A DNA stretch of 64,000 nt from CAJINA01 sp964636125 (GTDB taxonomy: Bacteria; Desulfobacterota; Desulfobacteria; Desulfobacterales; CAJINA01): positions 1-64,000 of the forward strand of contig CAZWPX010000017.1 in NCBI GenBank assembly GCA_964636125.1, given 5' to 3'. The position numbers were made by a program, and so were the translations under genes. Within the stretch, counting starts at the first letter, position 1; each line of letters starts with the position of its first letter. This document shows, piece by piece, positions 55,889 through 64,000 of this stretch. Below the pieces are notes generated by a model, which was not told the DNA's origin, searched no databases, and was given only the letters and a program-made list of their open reading frames with translations.

Positions 55889-56404
55889 TATAGACAAACT
55901 GGTTTAATCAATTCTGTTTTGGATCACTTTAGGTTTTATGCCAGCCTCATGCTACAGCGTTATCGATCTGTGGTATCTCCAACGAAGTTGGAAATATCGT
56001 TGCTATAAAAAACGGTGATATCATCATTCATGGTGCTCATGGCTCCGGTGGCGTTTTACTGCTATTGGTCACAGGTTATAGAAACTTTGTGATATGCTCG
56101 AAAAGGAACTCGGCACCGATTAAAGATAACATTTTTAAATCACAACGTTTTTGTGCTATATGATATATTTGAAACTGGCAAGGATCTTCAAATTATCAGC
56201 AAACTGTCTTTCGGGCGACATGCTCAACATATCTTTGTCGGCATTTCGATATTCTGTAGATTACGGTCCTGGTGCCATCACCAACAAGAAAAGGGTGAAT
56301 TACGCGGGAGGCTCAATCGTTGAAAGAAAGCGACGGCCATCTGTATTTATCTTTCACAGAGAACCGGATGTTCACACATCCACAAGCAAAGTAGATCAGA
56401 TACT
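55889..56404. other. Gene-poor stretch with repeat relics
   Basis: Holds GGATCACTTTA (55921-55931), related to the element at 44398-44543, and repeat copy B at 56175-56231. The open frame at 56151-56420 has no ribosome binding site and overlaps the next gene, so I do not call it. Confidence 0.45.
56175..56231. repeat. Degenerate dispersed repeat, copy B
   Basis: Partner of copy A at 51819-51875, same orientation: TGGCAAGGATC, AGCAAACTGT, TTTCGGGCGA, CTCAACATA. Confidence 0.5.
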
Positions 56405-56878
56405 ATGCCTAAAATTATAACCAAGATTGATATTAATGCGCCTATTGAACTGGCATTTGATTTGGCCCGAAGTATCGATTTTCACGTTTTTACCCAGGCC
56501 AGTCATGGTGAAGTGGCTGTTGCAGGTGTCACATCGGGATTAATTAACGCCGGGGAAACAGTAACATGGAGGGCAAAACATCTTGGTTTTTTCCAATATT
56601 TAACCGTTGAAATAACGGCGTTCGATAAGCCTTATCATTTAAGGGATTCACAGGTGAAAGGCGCTTTTAAGCGGTTTGATCATGACCACCTGTTTGAATT
56701 AAACGGCAGCAAAACAATTATGACGGATGTGTTTGATTATGATGCTCCATTTTCTTTTCTGGGACGGTTGGTCGATGTTATTTACTTAGAAAAATATATG
56801 ACCAATTTTTTTATCAGCAAACAAAAATTGATAAAAACCGCTTTAGAATCCGATCAATGGGAAAAATATGTTTTTTAA
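56405..56878 (+). CDS. SRPBCC family protein (polyketide cyclase / START-like)
   Basis: A 157-residue protein with the SRPBCC pattern: an N-terminal IDINAPIELAFDLARSIDFH helix-strand start, a middle TVTWRAKHLGFFQYLTVEI strand and a long C-terminal helix. It probably binds a hydrophobic ligand. It precedes a flavoprotein of the geranylgeranyl-reductase type by 28 bases, so a lipid or isoprenoid substrate is conceivable. Confidence 0.75.
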   Translation: MPKIITKIDINAPIELAFDLARSIDFHVFTQASHGEVAVAGVTSGLINAGETVTWRAKHLGFFQYLTVEITAFDKPYHLRDSQVKGAFKRFDHDHLFELNGSKTIMTDVFDYDAPFSFLGRLVDVIYLEKYMTNFFISKQKLIKTALESDQWEKYVF

Positions 56879-56906
56879 TTGGCCATCATGACTTAGAGGA
56901 ATCTAT

Positions 56907-58736
56907 TTGGGCACGACAACAACTAAAGACACATCATCGAGTATGAGGCTGAATAATGAATCCGTAATCGGCGTTGTCGGTGGTGGACCGGCAGGAAGTT
57001 TATACAGCTACTTTGTTTTGGATCTGTCCGAAAGAGCAGGCTTGGATATAACTGTAGATATCTATGAAGATCAGGATTTTACCCGTCCAGGTCCGGCAGG
57101 CTGTAATCATTGTGGGGGAATCGTATCTGAATCACTGGTGCAATTGCTGGCCTCTGAAGGCATAAATTTACCCCCTAGCGTGGTGCAAAGAAGTTTCGAT
57201 TCTTATGTGCTGCACATGGACGTGGGAAGCATAAAAATTGATACCCCCCTTGAAGAAAAGAGAATTGCCGCCATGTTTAGAGGAGCCGGCCCTTTAAAAT
57301 CAAAAGGACTGGAGGGGGGAAGTTTTGATGGGTTTTTACAGAAACTGACTATCGAAAAGGGTGCCAATCTTATCAACCAGCGGGTTTCAAACATACACTT
57401 TGAAAACGGACACCCAATTATAAAAACCCGCCAAGGTATTTCCAAATCATATGACCTTATTGTAGGCGCTACTGGATTAAATCCTAAATCTTTGGAATTA
57501 TTTGAGGGGTTGGACTTTGGATTTCAACCTCCAAAAGCAACGAAGACACACATCTGCGAGTTTGAGTTGGGTACTGAAACAGTACAAAGATATTTCGGTA
57601 ATTCATTGCATGTATTTCTAATAGATCTTCCTCGCCTGGAATTTGCCGCAATCGTTCCCAAGGGTAGATATGTGACTCTGGTTCTATTGGGTACGGATAT
57701 AGATAAGGAGCTTGTACAGTCGTTATTGATGACCGACGAAATGAAAAAGTGTTTTCCTTCTGAAATCGATTTATTAAAAAGTTTGCCATGTAAGTGTTTC
57801 CCGAAAATGAATGTCGGTGCGGCTATCCTTCCCTTTAGCGATAGGATAGTGCTGGTGGGTGACTGTGCTGTTTCAAAATTGTATAAAAACGGTATCGGCG
57901 CTGCTTATATTGCCGCCAAATCGGCTGCAACAACATCTATGCTGCATGGCATCTCTTCTGACGATTTTCAAAAACATTACCTGCCAGTTTGCAAATCGCT
58001 CAATTTTGACAATGCACTCGGAAAAATCATTTTTGCCTTTGCACACAAAGTTCAAAACCGTAAGTCTACGAAACGAGGTATATTACGTATGATTTACAAG
58101 GAACAATCCAAGGCTGGTATCCATCGCCACATGAGCACAGTTTTGTGGGATACATTTACAGGTAGTGCCCCTTATCGTGATATCTTTATGCGGACCCTAA
58201 AACCGGCATTTTGGTTGAATTTCATATGGAAATCAATTGTCGGTTTGTTCCCCTATAAAATTGACAATACGATAGAATCGTCCGTTGTCAAAAGCGATGG
58301 GTTGGGGAAATTTTTTCAGAATGGTGAAAACATCGTCAAGCAGGGTGAAGAAGGTGAATGTCTTTATGTAATACAATCTGGTGCCGTTGAAGTGTTCCAG
58401 GAGAACAATGGCGAGGAAATTCATATTGCCGTGTTGCATGAAGGTGACTTTTTTGGTGAGATGGCGGTTTTTGAGCGTGATGTACGTTCGGGTACGGTCC
58501 GATCAAAAGGTGATTCCCGTATACTTACTGTGGACAAAAAGACTTTACTAGGCAGAATACAGGAAGACCCTTCGTTGGCCTTTCGCATCCTGCAAAAAAT
58601 GTCATCTCGTATTCGTGAAATGGACACCCAAATAAGCAGGATAAAGGAGGCAGATCGTCGGAATTGGGGCACTCGCCCGGAAAAAAACCCGGAAAAAACA
58701 ACTGACATGCTCGAAAATGAACGCGACTCTAATTAG
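56907..58736 (+). CDS. FAD-dependent oxidoreductase (geranylgeranyl reductase-like) fused to a cyclic nucleotide-binding domain
   Basis: A 609-residue fusion. Residues 20-400 form a flavoprotein monooxygenase/GGR-like fold with VVGGGPAGSL, PGPAGCNHCGG and a late FAD motif LVGDCAVSKLYKNGIGAAYIA. Residues 465-590 form a CAP-type cyclic-nucleotide-binding domain: GENIVKQGEEGECLYVIQSG, then the phosphate-binding cassette GDFFGEMAVF with the conserved Arg in ERDVRSGTV. The TTG start at 56907 has AGAGGA 7 bases upstream. cAMP or cGMP may therefore regulate a reductase directly; this is inference from domain fusion. Confidence 0.85.
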   Translation: MGTTTTKDTSSSMRLNNESVIGVVGGGPAGSLYSYFVLDLSERAGLDITVDIYEDQDFTRPGPAGCNHCGGIVSESLVQLLASEGINLPPSVVQRSFDSYVLHMDVGSIKIDTPLEEKRIAAMFRGAGPLKSKGLEGGSFDGFLQKLTIEKGANLINQRVSNIHFENGHPIIKTRQGISKSYDLIVGATGLNPKSLELFEGLDFGFQPPKATKTHICEFELGTETVQRYFGNSLHVFLIDLPRLEFAAIVPKGRYVTLVLLGTDIDKELVQSLLMTDEMKKCFPSEIDLLKSLPCKCFPKMNVGAAILPFSDRIVLVGDCAVSKLYKNGIGAAYIAAKSAATTSMLHGISSDDFQKHYLPVCKSLNFDNALGKIIFAFAHKVQNRKSTKRGILRMIYKEQSKAGIHRHMSTVLWDTFTGSAPYRDIFMRTLKPAFWLNFIWKSIVGLFPYKIDNTIESSVVKSDGLGKFFQNGENIVKQGEEGECLYVIQSGAVEVFQENNGEEIHIAVLHEGDFFGEMAVFERDVRSGTVRSKGDSRILTVDKKTLLGRIQEDPSLAFRILQKMSSRIREMDTQISRIKEADRRNWGTRPEKNPEKTTDMLENERDSN

Positions 58737-59205
58737 AGATAAGTATTTTATGAACGAAACCGCTTCGCGGCAGTTTGAACCCAGTTTCCATAACAGATTC
58801 GCGGTGCATGATATTTTTTTTAGAAAACTTGTAATTTACAGTGAAATTTTTCTGCAACGTACCGTAATTTTCACTTTCATTTTTATCAAGACTGTGCAAT
58901 GTTAAATACTGTAATTATTAGGAAAAATAGAAAGTCGATACTTTGCCCAGATAGCGCCTTTCATGCCAAAGTGATCGACGGCTTCGCACATACTTGTTTT
59001 TCGGACACGGGAGTCGAACCTGCAGCCAGCCTATTTATTGGCATTAATAGTGCAAATTCGTCGCATTCATTGCAGATTCTGTGACTAAACATCACAGGCA
59101 TTCAGTTCGCATGACGGTTTGTAATTTCACCTATTGATGTTATGCCATAGATAATACCTATTAGCTATCTATTCGTAATTGGCATTATCTATAAGCAGGC
59201 ATCCA
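58737..59205. other. Gene-free stretch
   Basis: 469 AT-rich bases; no supported gene. A tRNA-like T-loop string on the minus strand near 59008-59020 does not fold into a T-arm. Confidence 0.5.
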
Positions 59206-59982
59206 GTGGAAACCTATTTTTTAATCGGTTGTATCGGCATCTTTACCGGCTTTATGTCCGGGCTACTGGGTATCGGGGGCGGCATTATCATGGCCCCGCT
59301 TTTACTCTATGCACCGCCTTTATTCGGTATAGAACCCTATTCTATGCAGGTAGTCGCCGGGTTGACCATTGTTATGGGGCTTTTAGGCTGTCTTTCAGGT
59401 GGGTTAACACACCACAGATTCTCTTTTGTTTCAAATAAGTTGTCCACCTACATGGGAATCAGCATCTTTCTGGCCGCATTGATAGGGGGTGCGGCCTCCA
59501 GATTCATGCCCCATGAAGCACTATTACTAATATTTGCGTGTCTGGCCTTTGCTGCGGCAATATTAATGTTCGTTCCGGCAAAACATGACCTTGAAATCCC
59601 GGACACTTCAACACTTGAATTCTGCAAGGCCCGTGCGGTGACAACTGCCGCAGGTGTCGGCCTGCTGGGTGGTTTGGTCGGGCAGGGCGGCTCTTTCATT
59701 TTGATTCCTCTGATGACCGCTTATGTAAAAATTCCGACCAGGATCGCCATTGGCAGTAATCTGGCCATCGTTTTTCTATCGACACTGGCCGCTTTTATCG
59801 GCAAGGCACTGACCGGGCAAATAGAATGGATCTTATCGATCCCCATTTTGCTGACCGTGCTGCCCGCTGCAGCGGTGGGCGGGCATGTCAGTCAAAAAGT
59901 ACCCGTAAAATGGTTAAGAAAGCTGCTTGCGGGACTCATCGGCCTGGCCGCCGTTAAAATGTGGAGTTCACTCCTGCTGTAA
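59206..59982 (+). CDS. TauE/SafE family sulfite/sulfonate-type permease
   Basis: A 258-residue membrane protein with about eight helices arranged as two halves, each with the family motif: GFMSGLLGIGGGIIMAPLLL at the N-terminus and GLLGGLVGQGGSFILIPLM in the second half. Transports anions such as sulfite, sulfoacetate or thiosulfate in characterised members. A GTG at 59206 is preferred (the hydrophobic sequence begins here); an in-frame TTG at 59179 lacks a ribosome binding site. Confidence 0.88.
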   Translation: METYFLIGCIGIFTGFMSGLLGIGGGIIMAPLLLYAPPLFGIEPYSMQVVAGLTIVMGLLGCLSGGLTHHRFSFVSNKLSTYMGISIFLAALIGGAASRFMPHEALLLIFACLAFAAAILMFVPAKHDLEIPDTSTLEFCKARAVTTAAGVGLLGGLVGQGGSFILIPLMTAYVKIPTRIAIGSNLAIVFLSTLAAFIGKALTGQIEWILSIPILLTVLPAAAVGGHVSQKVPVKWLRKLLAGLIGLAAVKMWSSLLL

Positions 59983-60099
59983 CGGCGCGGCTAAAAGTAA
60001 GGCATCCTGGCCCAGAGAGGCTGTGCCACAATACCCCCTTTGGCCCAATTTCGGCGTCAGTCGCAAATTTTCACGCTCCCCGGCGGGCAATTGTTTGCC

Positions 60100-60123
60100 C
60101 GCGGCAACCCGGCAACCTTCTCA
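60100..60123. terminator. Hairpin between convergent genes
   Basis: Within about 60088-60110 GCGGGCAA and TTGCCCGC pair around a short loop, between the TauE and PepA genes, which converge here. No long T-run follows, so termination is a guess; coordinates are approximate. Confidence 0.3.
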
Positions 60124-60187
60124 AAGCAAAGATTTCTGGCCCCGAGCCAATGCTTCTGCATGCCCCCTTTAAGCGATTTACCTGCCG

Positions 60188-61666
60188 TTATAGCAGGCCC
60201 TTGCCGGTCAGCAGATCACACAGCAGCCGCACACCGAACCCAGTGCCGCCAGCCCGGCAGTAGGGCCCGTCCTTTTTTGTATAGGCGGGGCCGGCGATAT
60301 CGATGTGCGCCCACCGTGTATCGCCCACAAATTCAGAAAGGAAGAGCGCCGCTGTGATTGCACCGCCCCAGCGGCTGCTGCTCATGTTGGCAATGTCGGC
60401 CAGGTCGCTCTTCAGTAGCGGTTTGTAATCATCCGGCAAGGGCAGCCGCCAGCAGCGCTCCCCGGTTCGGTCTGCGGAAGCCAGAATGGCCTGGGAGAGC
60501 ACCTCATCGGTGGAAAACAGGCCGGCAATCTTATCGCCCAGGGCCACCACGCATGCCCCGGTCAGGGTGGCCAGGTCGAGCATGACATCCGGCTGGTACT
60601 TCTTCTTGGCCCAGGCCATGGCGTCAATCAGGATCAGGCGCCCCTCGGCATCGGTGTTGCCGATCTCAACCGTCTTGCCCGCGTAGGAGGTGATCACGTC
60701 GCCAGGCCGGATTGCTGTACCGGATGGCATATTTTCCACCAGCGGCAGTACGCCGATCACCCGGGTTTTGGGTTTCAGTTTGGCCACCGCCAGCAGGGTA
60801 CCCGCCACGGCAGCCGCACCGGCCATGTCCATCTTCATCCCGTCCAGGCCGGCGGATGACTTCAGGTTAATGCCGCCGGTGTCAAAGGTGACCCCCTTAC
60901 CCACCAGGACAGCGGTCTTGCGGGCGCCTTTAGGCTCGTATTCCAAAACCACCAGACGCGGTTTGACCTGGCTGCCCTGTCCCACAGCCAGCAAGGCACC
61001 GAATTTTTCCTTAGCAAGGGCTTTTTCACTCAATACCCGGCATTTAAGGCCGGCGGCCCGGGCGGTGGTGGTAATCTTGCGCGCAAACGCGTCCGGCCGC
61101 TTGTCGTTGGCCGGGGTACTGACCCACTCCCGGGCCTTGAGCGCGGCAGCACAGGTTTTCTTCAACCGGGTCGCCAGTTTTCGACCCGCGGTTAAAGACT
61201 GTTTCGCTGCTAAAAATTCAATCTTTTTCAGCGGCTGTTTTTTCTTTTCGCTCTTGTATGCCTGAAACAGGTGGTTTGCCAGAAGGCCGCCCTCAATCAG
61301 GGCCGCCAGGGATACATCCGCGTCGAGGTCTATTCTGCCTTCTGCCGGTACGGCCACCATTACTGCAGCCAACTGCCCGGCCATACATTTTTTAACGGCC
61401 CGCCCCATAAACTCCCGGAGAGATTCCGGGTTGACGGCCACAGCTTTGCCCAGCCCCAGAAAAACAGCCCGTTCTACCTTTACCCCCGGCGGGTCGTAGA
61501 GTGTAACCTCATCCCCATCGGCAGCCTTGAATTCTTCCAGAGCCAGCGCTTTTTTGGCCAGTGCGGCCACCGACTTATCGGCATGAATGTTTTTGTCTTC
61601 ACAAACCGGGATCACCAGGGTGCCGACCGCGGTTTTCTTGATATCAATTGCACTGAATTTCAACAT
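60188..61666 (-). CDS. pepA: Leucyl aminopeptidase (M17 family)
   Basis: A 492-residue cytosolic aminopeptidase. The M17 signature NTDAEGRLIL is present, as are the metal-site segments VGKGVTFDTGGINLKSS and MKMDMAGAAAV. It hydrolyses N-terminal residues from peptides using two metal ions. The ATG at 61666 has GGAG eight bases upstream; the longer in-frame start at 61738 is rejected. High-GC, like the amine island. Confidence 0.96.
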   Translation of the reverse strand: MLKFSAIDIKKTAVGTLVIPVCEDKNIHADKSVAALAKKALALEEFKAADGDEVTLYDPPGVKVERAVFLGLGKAVAVNPESLREFMGRAVKKCMAGQLAAVMVAVPAEGRIDLDADVSLAALIEGGLLANHLFQAYKSEKKKQPLKKIEFLAAKQSLTAGRKLATRLKKTCAAALKAREWVSTPANDKRPDAFARKITTTARAAGLKCRVLSEKALAKEKFGALLAVGQGSQVKPRLVVLEYEPKGARKTAVLVGKGVTFDTGGINLKSSAGLDGMKMDMAGAAAVAGTLLAVAKLKPKTRVIGVLPLVENMPSGTAIRPGDVITSYAGKTVEIGNTDAEGRLILIDAMAWAKKKYQPDVMLDLATLTGACVVALGDKIAGLFSTDEVLSQAILASADRTGERCWRLPLPDDYKPLLKSDLADIANMSSSRWGGAITAALFLSEFVGDTRWAHIDIAGPAYTKKDGPYCRAGGTGFGVRLLCDLLTGKGLL

Positions 61667-62013
61667 AGTTGTATCTCCCCAATCGATTACATCTGTTCGT
61701 AAAGTGAAACCTGGGAGCCGGCAGCAGCCTGAAAACACGACTTTCAGGTTCCGGCAGGTTCAACCGTAGATTATAGGACAGGACGTGCCCGATGTCCAGA
61801 TAGCATGCGGACACGGGTTGTTTGCATAGAAGTGATCTAAAGAACTGCCCCCGGGTAAATCCCTTGCGCGTGCTTGCCATTGGCCCTGAAGATCAGGTTT
61901 TAAGGGACAGAAAAATTTCGCTCTATCTGCAATCAATGGAATATTACCCTTTTGCTCTTGCCGGCAATGTCCGGGAATGATAACAAATACCGAAGACAAT
62001 CCGAGGAGGCCCC
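61667..62013. other. Divergent region
   Basis: 347 bases with no supported gene. It contains AGTGATCTAAAG (61831-61842), a fragment like the arms of the element at 44398-44543. Confidence 0.4.
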
Positions 62014-62409
62014 ATGACTGGAAAAGTCCGTCTTGTAGATGTAAAAGATCCGTCCCTGCCAGGCAATGAGAATGAACAGGCCCGGACCCTCAGGCTGGTT
62101 TCAGGCCGCGAGGTCAAAGTCTCCTGCGGGGAGCATGAAGACCTGGTTGAAATCTTCGAACCCGCCGGTGAACTGACGGTCAGGATTCGCCTGACGCCAG
62201 AGGGCCCGGTGATGGTGGTTCAAGGCTGCAAGCTGGCCCTGCGCGGGGCTGAATCAATTGCCCTGGAGGCACCCACGGTTGAAATTGCAGCCTCAGAAAA
62301 AGCCCGGGTGGCCAGCAAGGGGTCGCTTGAAATCGACGCGGCCCGGAAAATGGAAATTCATTCCGAAGACGACATTCGGGTTACCGGTAAAATTATCCGT
62401 TTAAACTAG
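62014..62409 (+). CDS. VgrG C-terminal beta-helix-like small protein
   Basis: A 131-residue protein. Its second half has the short repeating strands of the VgrG/gp5 tail spike (IALEAPTVEIAAS, KARVASKGSLEIDAA and KMEIHSEDDIRVTGKII). It lacks the gp27/gp5 core, so it is a detached tail rather than a full VgrG. It precedes a PAAR protein and may be part of a type VI-like or contractile-injection tip. GAGGAGG is near the ATG. Confidence 0.6.
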   Translation: MTGKVRLVDVKDPSLPGNENEQARTLRLVSGREVKVSCGEHEDLVEIFEPAGELTVRIRLTPEGPVMVVQGCKLALRGAESIALEAPTVEIAASEKARVASKGSLEIDAARKMEIHSEDDIRVTGKIIRLN

Positions 62410-62440
62410 ATGCTCCCGTAAAAGGTCACAAAACACGTCA

Positions 62441-62501
62441 CTCCGGCAAACACCGGAGTCTATAACTACCTGCTGAAACTGGATTCCGGCGTTCGCCGGA
62501 A
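62441..62501. repeat. REP-like paired hairpin repeat
   Basis: CTCCGG-N6-CCGGAG (62441-62458) and TTCCGGCG-TT-CGCCGGAA (62484-62501), separated by a stretch containing CCTGCTGAAACTGGA. The paired-palindrome form is typical of widely distributed REP-type elements. Confidence 0.65.
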
Positions 62502-62526
62502 GGACACCAGAGGAGAGGACCGATAT

Positions 62527-62910
62527 ATGCCTAATGCAGCCCGGGTTGGCGATATGGCCAAACAGGATTCGCCGCACTGCCATGCCCCCATTCACCCGCC
62601 GGCCCCAACCCCCGCCCCCTCGGCGCATCCGGCCCTGCCGGTCACCATCATATCCGGTGTCTTCACGGTGCTGATCGGCAACATGCCCGCCGCTACGGCC
62701 ACAAGCAACACCACCCCGTGCACACTCCCGGCTTGTGTTCCCGCCGGCCCGGGAATGGTGGCCATGGGTTCAGCCACAGTTTTGATCGGGAACCTGCCGG
62801 CTGCCCGGGTAAACGATATGACCGCCCATACCAGCTGTGTGGCCCCGATACCGGGCCCCGTCGGTAAAATCCTGCCGCCGGGGTGCCCCACCGTCATCAT
62901 CGGAGGTTGA
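62527..62910 (+). CDS. PAAR/DUF4150 domain protein
   Basis: A 127-residue proline- and glycine-rich protein. It has the PAAR family pattern of repeated strands: ARVGDMAKQDSPHCH, then VTIISGVFTVLIGNMPAAT, AMGSATVLIGNLPAARVNDM and PTVIIGG. His and Cys at SPHCHAP could bind metal at the tip. PAAR proteins cap VgrG spikes of type VI secretion. AGGAGAGG precedes the ATG. No effector domain is fused. Confidence 0.85.
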   Translation: MPNAARVGDMAKQDSPHCHAPIHPPAPTPAPSAHPALPVTIISGVFTVLIGNMPAATATSNTTPCTLPACVPAGPGMVAMGSATVLIGNLPAARVNDMTAHTSCVAPIPGPVGKILPPGCPTVIIGG

Positions 62911-62916
62911 TCGCCT

Positions 62917-64000
62917 TTGAAGCACACGCACTTCGAAAGAATAGAGCCCATCTGCCCGCGCTGCCGCAGGATTTCAGAAATAGAGACGCCGCTTACCATT
63001 GCAGCGATCCACCAGGCCGCCGCAGACGGCATCACCCAGGGGATCCTGCAGTGCAGCAATCTCCAATGCCGCAGTGAATACCCAATCATTGACGGCATTC
63101 CCGTCATCGTCGATGATCTGCGCACCTGTATCTCGCAAAATATTCTGCCGGTTCTCTGGAGAACCGATTTACAGCCCGAGATTGAAAGCCTGCTGGGGGA
63201 CTGCTGTGGCCCCGCATCGGCTTTCAATGCCCATCGTCAAAACCTGAGCAGCTACACGTTTGACCACTACGGTGACCTGGACCCGGCCGAAGACGGAAAA
63301 TCCCCCGCAGCCCCCGGATGCATCCTCGCGGTCGCCCGCAAGGGCATTGATCTGGCAAAACCGGTTGTCCGGGGGCCTGTGGTGGACATCGGCTGCTCTG
63401 TCGGCCGCACGACATTTGAGCTGGCCACCCATTTTGATGAGCTGATTCTGGGCATTGACCTGGGATTCGATATGCTGCGCACGGCAAGCCAGGTCCTGGA
63501 AACCGGCCGAGTGCGCTACCCCCGACGTCGGGTGGGCATGGCCTATGACCGGCGTGAATTCCAGGTAAACCTGGCCGGCGCCAGCCGGGTAGACTTCTGG
63601 TGCTGTGATGCCGCTGCCCTGCCGTTGCCATCTGAGAGCGTCTCACTGGCGACGAGTTTTAATGTTATTGATTGCGTAACCGCGCCTTATGACCACTTGC
63701 AGGCCATTGAACGAACCCTCGCTCCCGGATCACGGGCCATCCTGTCGACCCCCTACGACTGGTCGGCAACAGCCACGCCGGTCGAAGCGTGGCTGGGTGG
63801 CCATTCCCAGAGGTCTGAAAAGCAGGGGGACAGCGCAACGGTCCTGAAATCCCTGCTCGCCGGTGGTGATCATCCCCTGGCCCTGGCAGGCCTAAAACTG
63901 GTGGCCGAATTGCCGGACCTGCCCTGGTCGGTACGCCTGCATGATCGCAGCTGCATGCAATACCGTGCCCACCTGGTCGTCATCGAAGCAGTCCCGAACA
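62917..64000 (+). CDS. Zinc-ribbon SAM-dependent methyltransferase (partial, 3' end off window)
   Basis: At least 361 residues. The N-terminus has a Trm112-like zinc ribbon (CPRCRR, then CSNLQCRSEYPIIDGIPVIV). The methyltransferase domain begins near residue 150 with the SAM-binding motif VVDIGCSVGRTTFEL, followed by ILGIDLGFDML and FWCCDAAALPLPSESVSLA. A TTG start at 62917 is preferred because GGAGG lies 10 bases upstream, inside the end of the PAAR gene. Placement directly behind PAAR is unusual for a housekeeping methyltransferase; it may act on the spike or on an effector, or be unrelated. Confidence 0.75.
   Translation, partial: MKHTHFERIEPICPRCRRISEIETPLTIAAIHQAAADGITQGILQCSNLQCRSEYPIIDGIPVIVDDLRTCISQNILPVLWRTDLQPEIESLLGDCCGPASAFNAHRQNLSSYTFDHYGDLDPAEDGKSPAAPGCILAVARKGIDLAKPVVRGPVVDIGCSVGRTTFELATHFDELILGIDLGFDMLRTASQVLETGRVRYPRRRVGMAYDRREFQVNLAGASRVDFWCCDAAALPLPSESVSLATSFNVIDCVTAPYDHLQAIERTLAPGSRAILSTPYDWSATATPVEAWLGGHSQRSEKQGDSATVLKSLLAGGDHPLALAGLKLVAELPDLPWSVRLHDRSCMQYRAHLVVIEAVPN

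Noticed and set aside
56151..56420. 89-residue open frame before the SRPBCC gene
   Set aside because: It overlaps the better supported SRPBCC start, has no ribosome binding site and covers a repeat copy.
58995..59030. tRNA-like T-loop on the minus strand (GGTTCGACTCCCG)
   Set aside because: The flanking bases do not form a T-stem, and no acceptor, D-arm or anticodon arm can be found.

Overview
The window looks like chromosome of a strictly anaerobic, methylotrophy-capable Desulfobacterota-type bacterium (probably a Desulfobacterales sulfate reducer). This is inferred from gene content, not from any rRNA or marker gene: two non-pyrrolysine MttB-family methyltransferases, a cognate corrinoid protein, a methyl-tetrahydrofolate:corrinoid methyltransferase, a tungsten-type aldehyde ferredoxin oxidoreductase, two electron-transfer-flavoprotein loci and a sigma-54 activator. 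Most of the window has high GC content and long same-strand operons. A 10-base N gap at 24068-24077 interrupts one gene.

Region 1 (1-40.7 kb) is a large N-methyl-amine / N-methyl-glycine catabolic island. It begins with a dimethylglycine/sarcosine-dehydrogenase-like flavoprotein followed by etfB (minus strand, running off the left edge). Next come an MDR reductase, a DAO-family flavoprotein with a TIM-barrel isomerase, and an operon of mttB-like, corrinoid protein, mtgA-like methyltransferase, MmgE/PrpD protein and a 1514-residue GlmS-like protein (7.0-16.0 kb). A dipeptide-type ABC transporter (16.2-21.9 kb), another DAO flavoprotein, and an AOR plus second mttB-like gene follow. The island ends with an operon soxB-soxD-soxA-soxG, DAO flavoprotein, etfB, etfA and sigma-54 activator (39.6-29.6 kb, minus strand). 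Two RpiR/SIS regulators (27.6 and 39.8 kb) are embedded, and a TTACATTT-like motif recurs in the control regions. The likely logic is: import of a quaternary or tertiary amine, corrinoid-dependent demethylation to methyl-THF, oxidative demethylation of the resulting dimethylglycine or sarcosine with electrons going to ETF rather than O2, and aldehyde oxidation by AOR.

Region 2 (40.7-51.4 kb) holds a B12-binding radical SAM protein, an Lrp regulator with a diaminopimelate-decarboxylase-like enzyme and a HAD/AIR-synthase-like fusion, a TetR regulator and acyltransferase, a two-component system, a bacterial cereblon-like CULT-domain protein and a cysteine-rich protein.

Region 3 (51.4-59.2 kb) is visibly AT-richer and gene-sparse. 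It has an IS5-type transposase remnant, degenerate repeats, a secreted MopE-like calcium/metal-binding repeat protein with a lamin-tail domain, small membrane proteins, an SRPBCC protein and a flavoprotein fused to a cyclic-nucleotide-binding domain. It looks like acquired or decaying DNA.

Region 4 (59.2-64 kb) returns to high GC: a TauE/SafE permease, leucyl aminopeptidase, a VgrG-tail-like protein, a PAAR protein and the start of a zinc-ribbon SAM methyltransferase that runs off the right edge.
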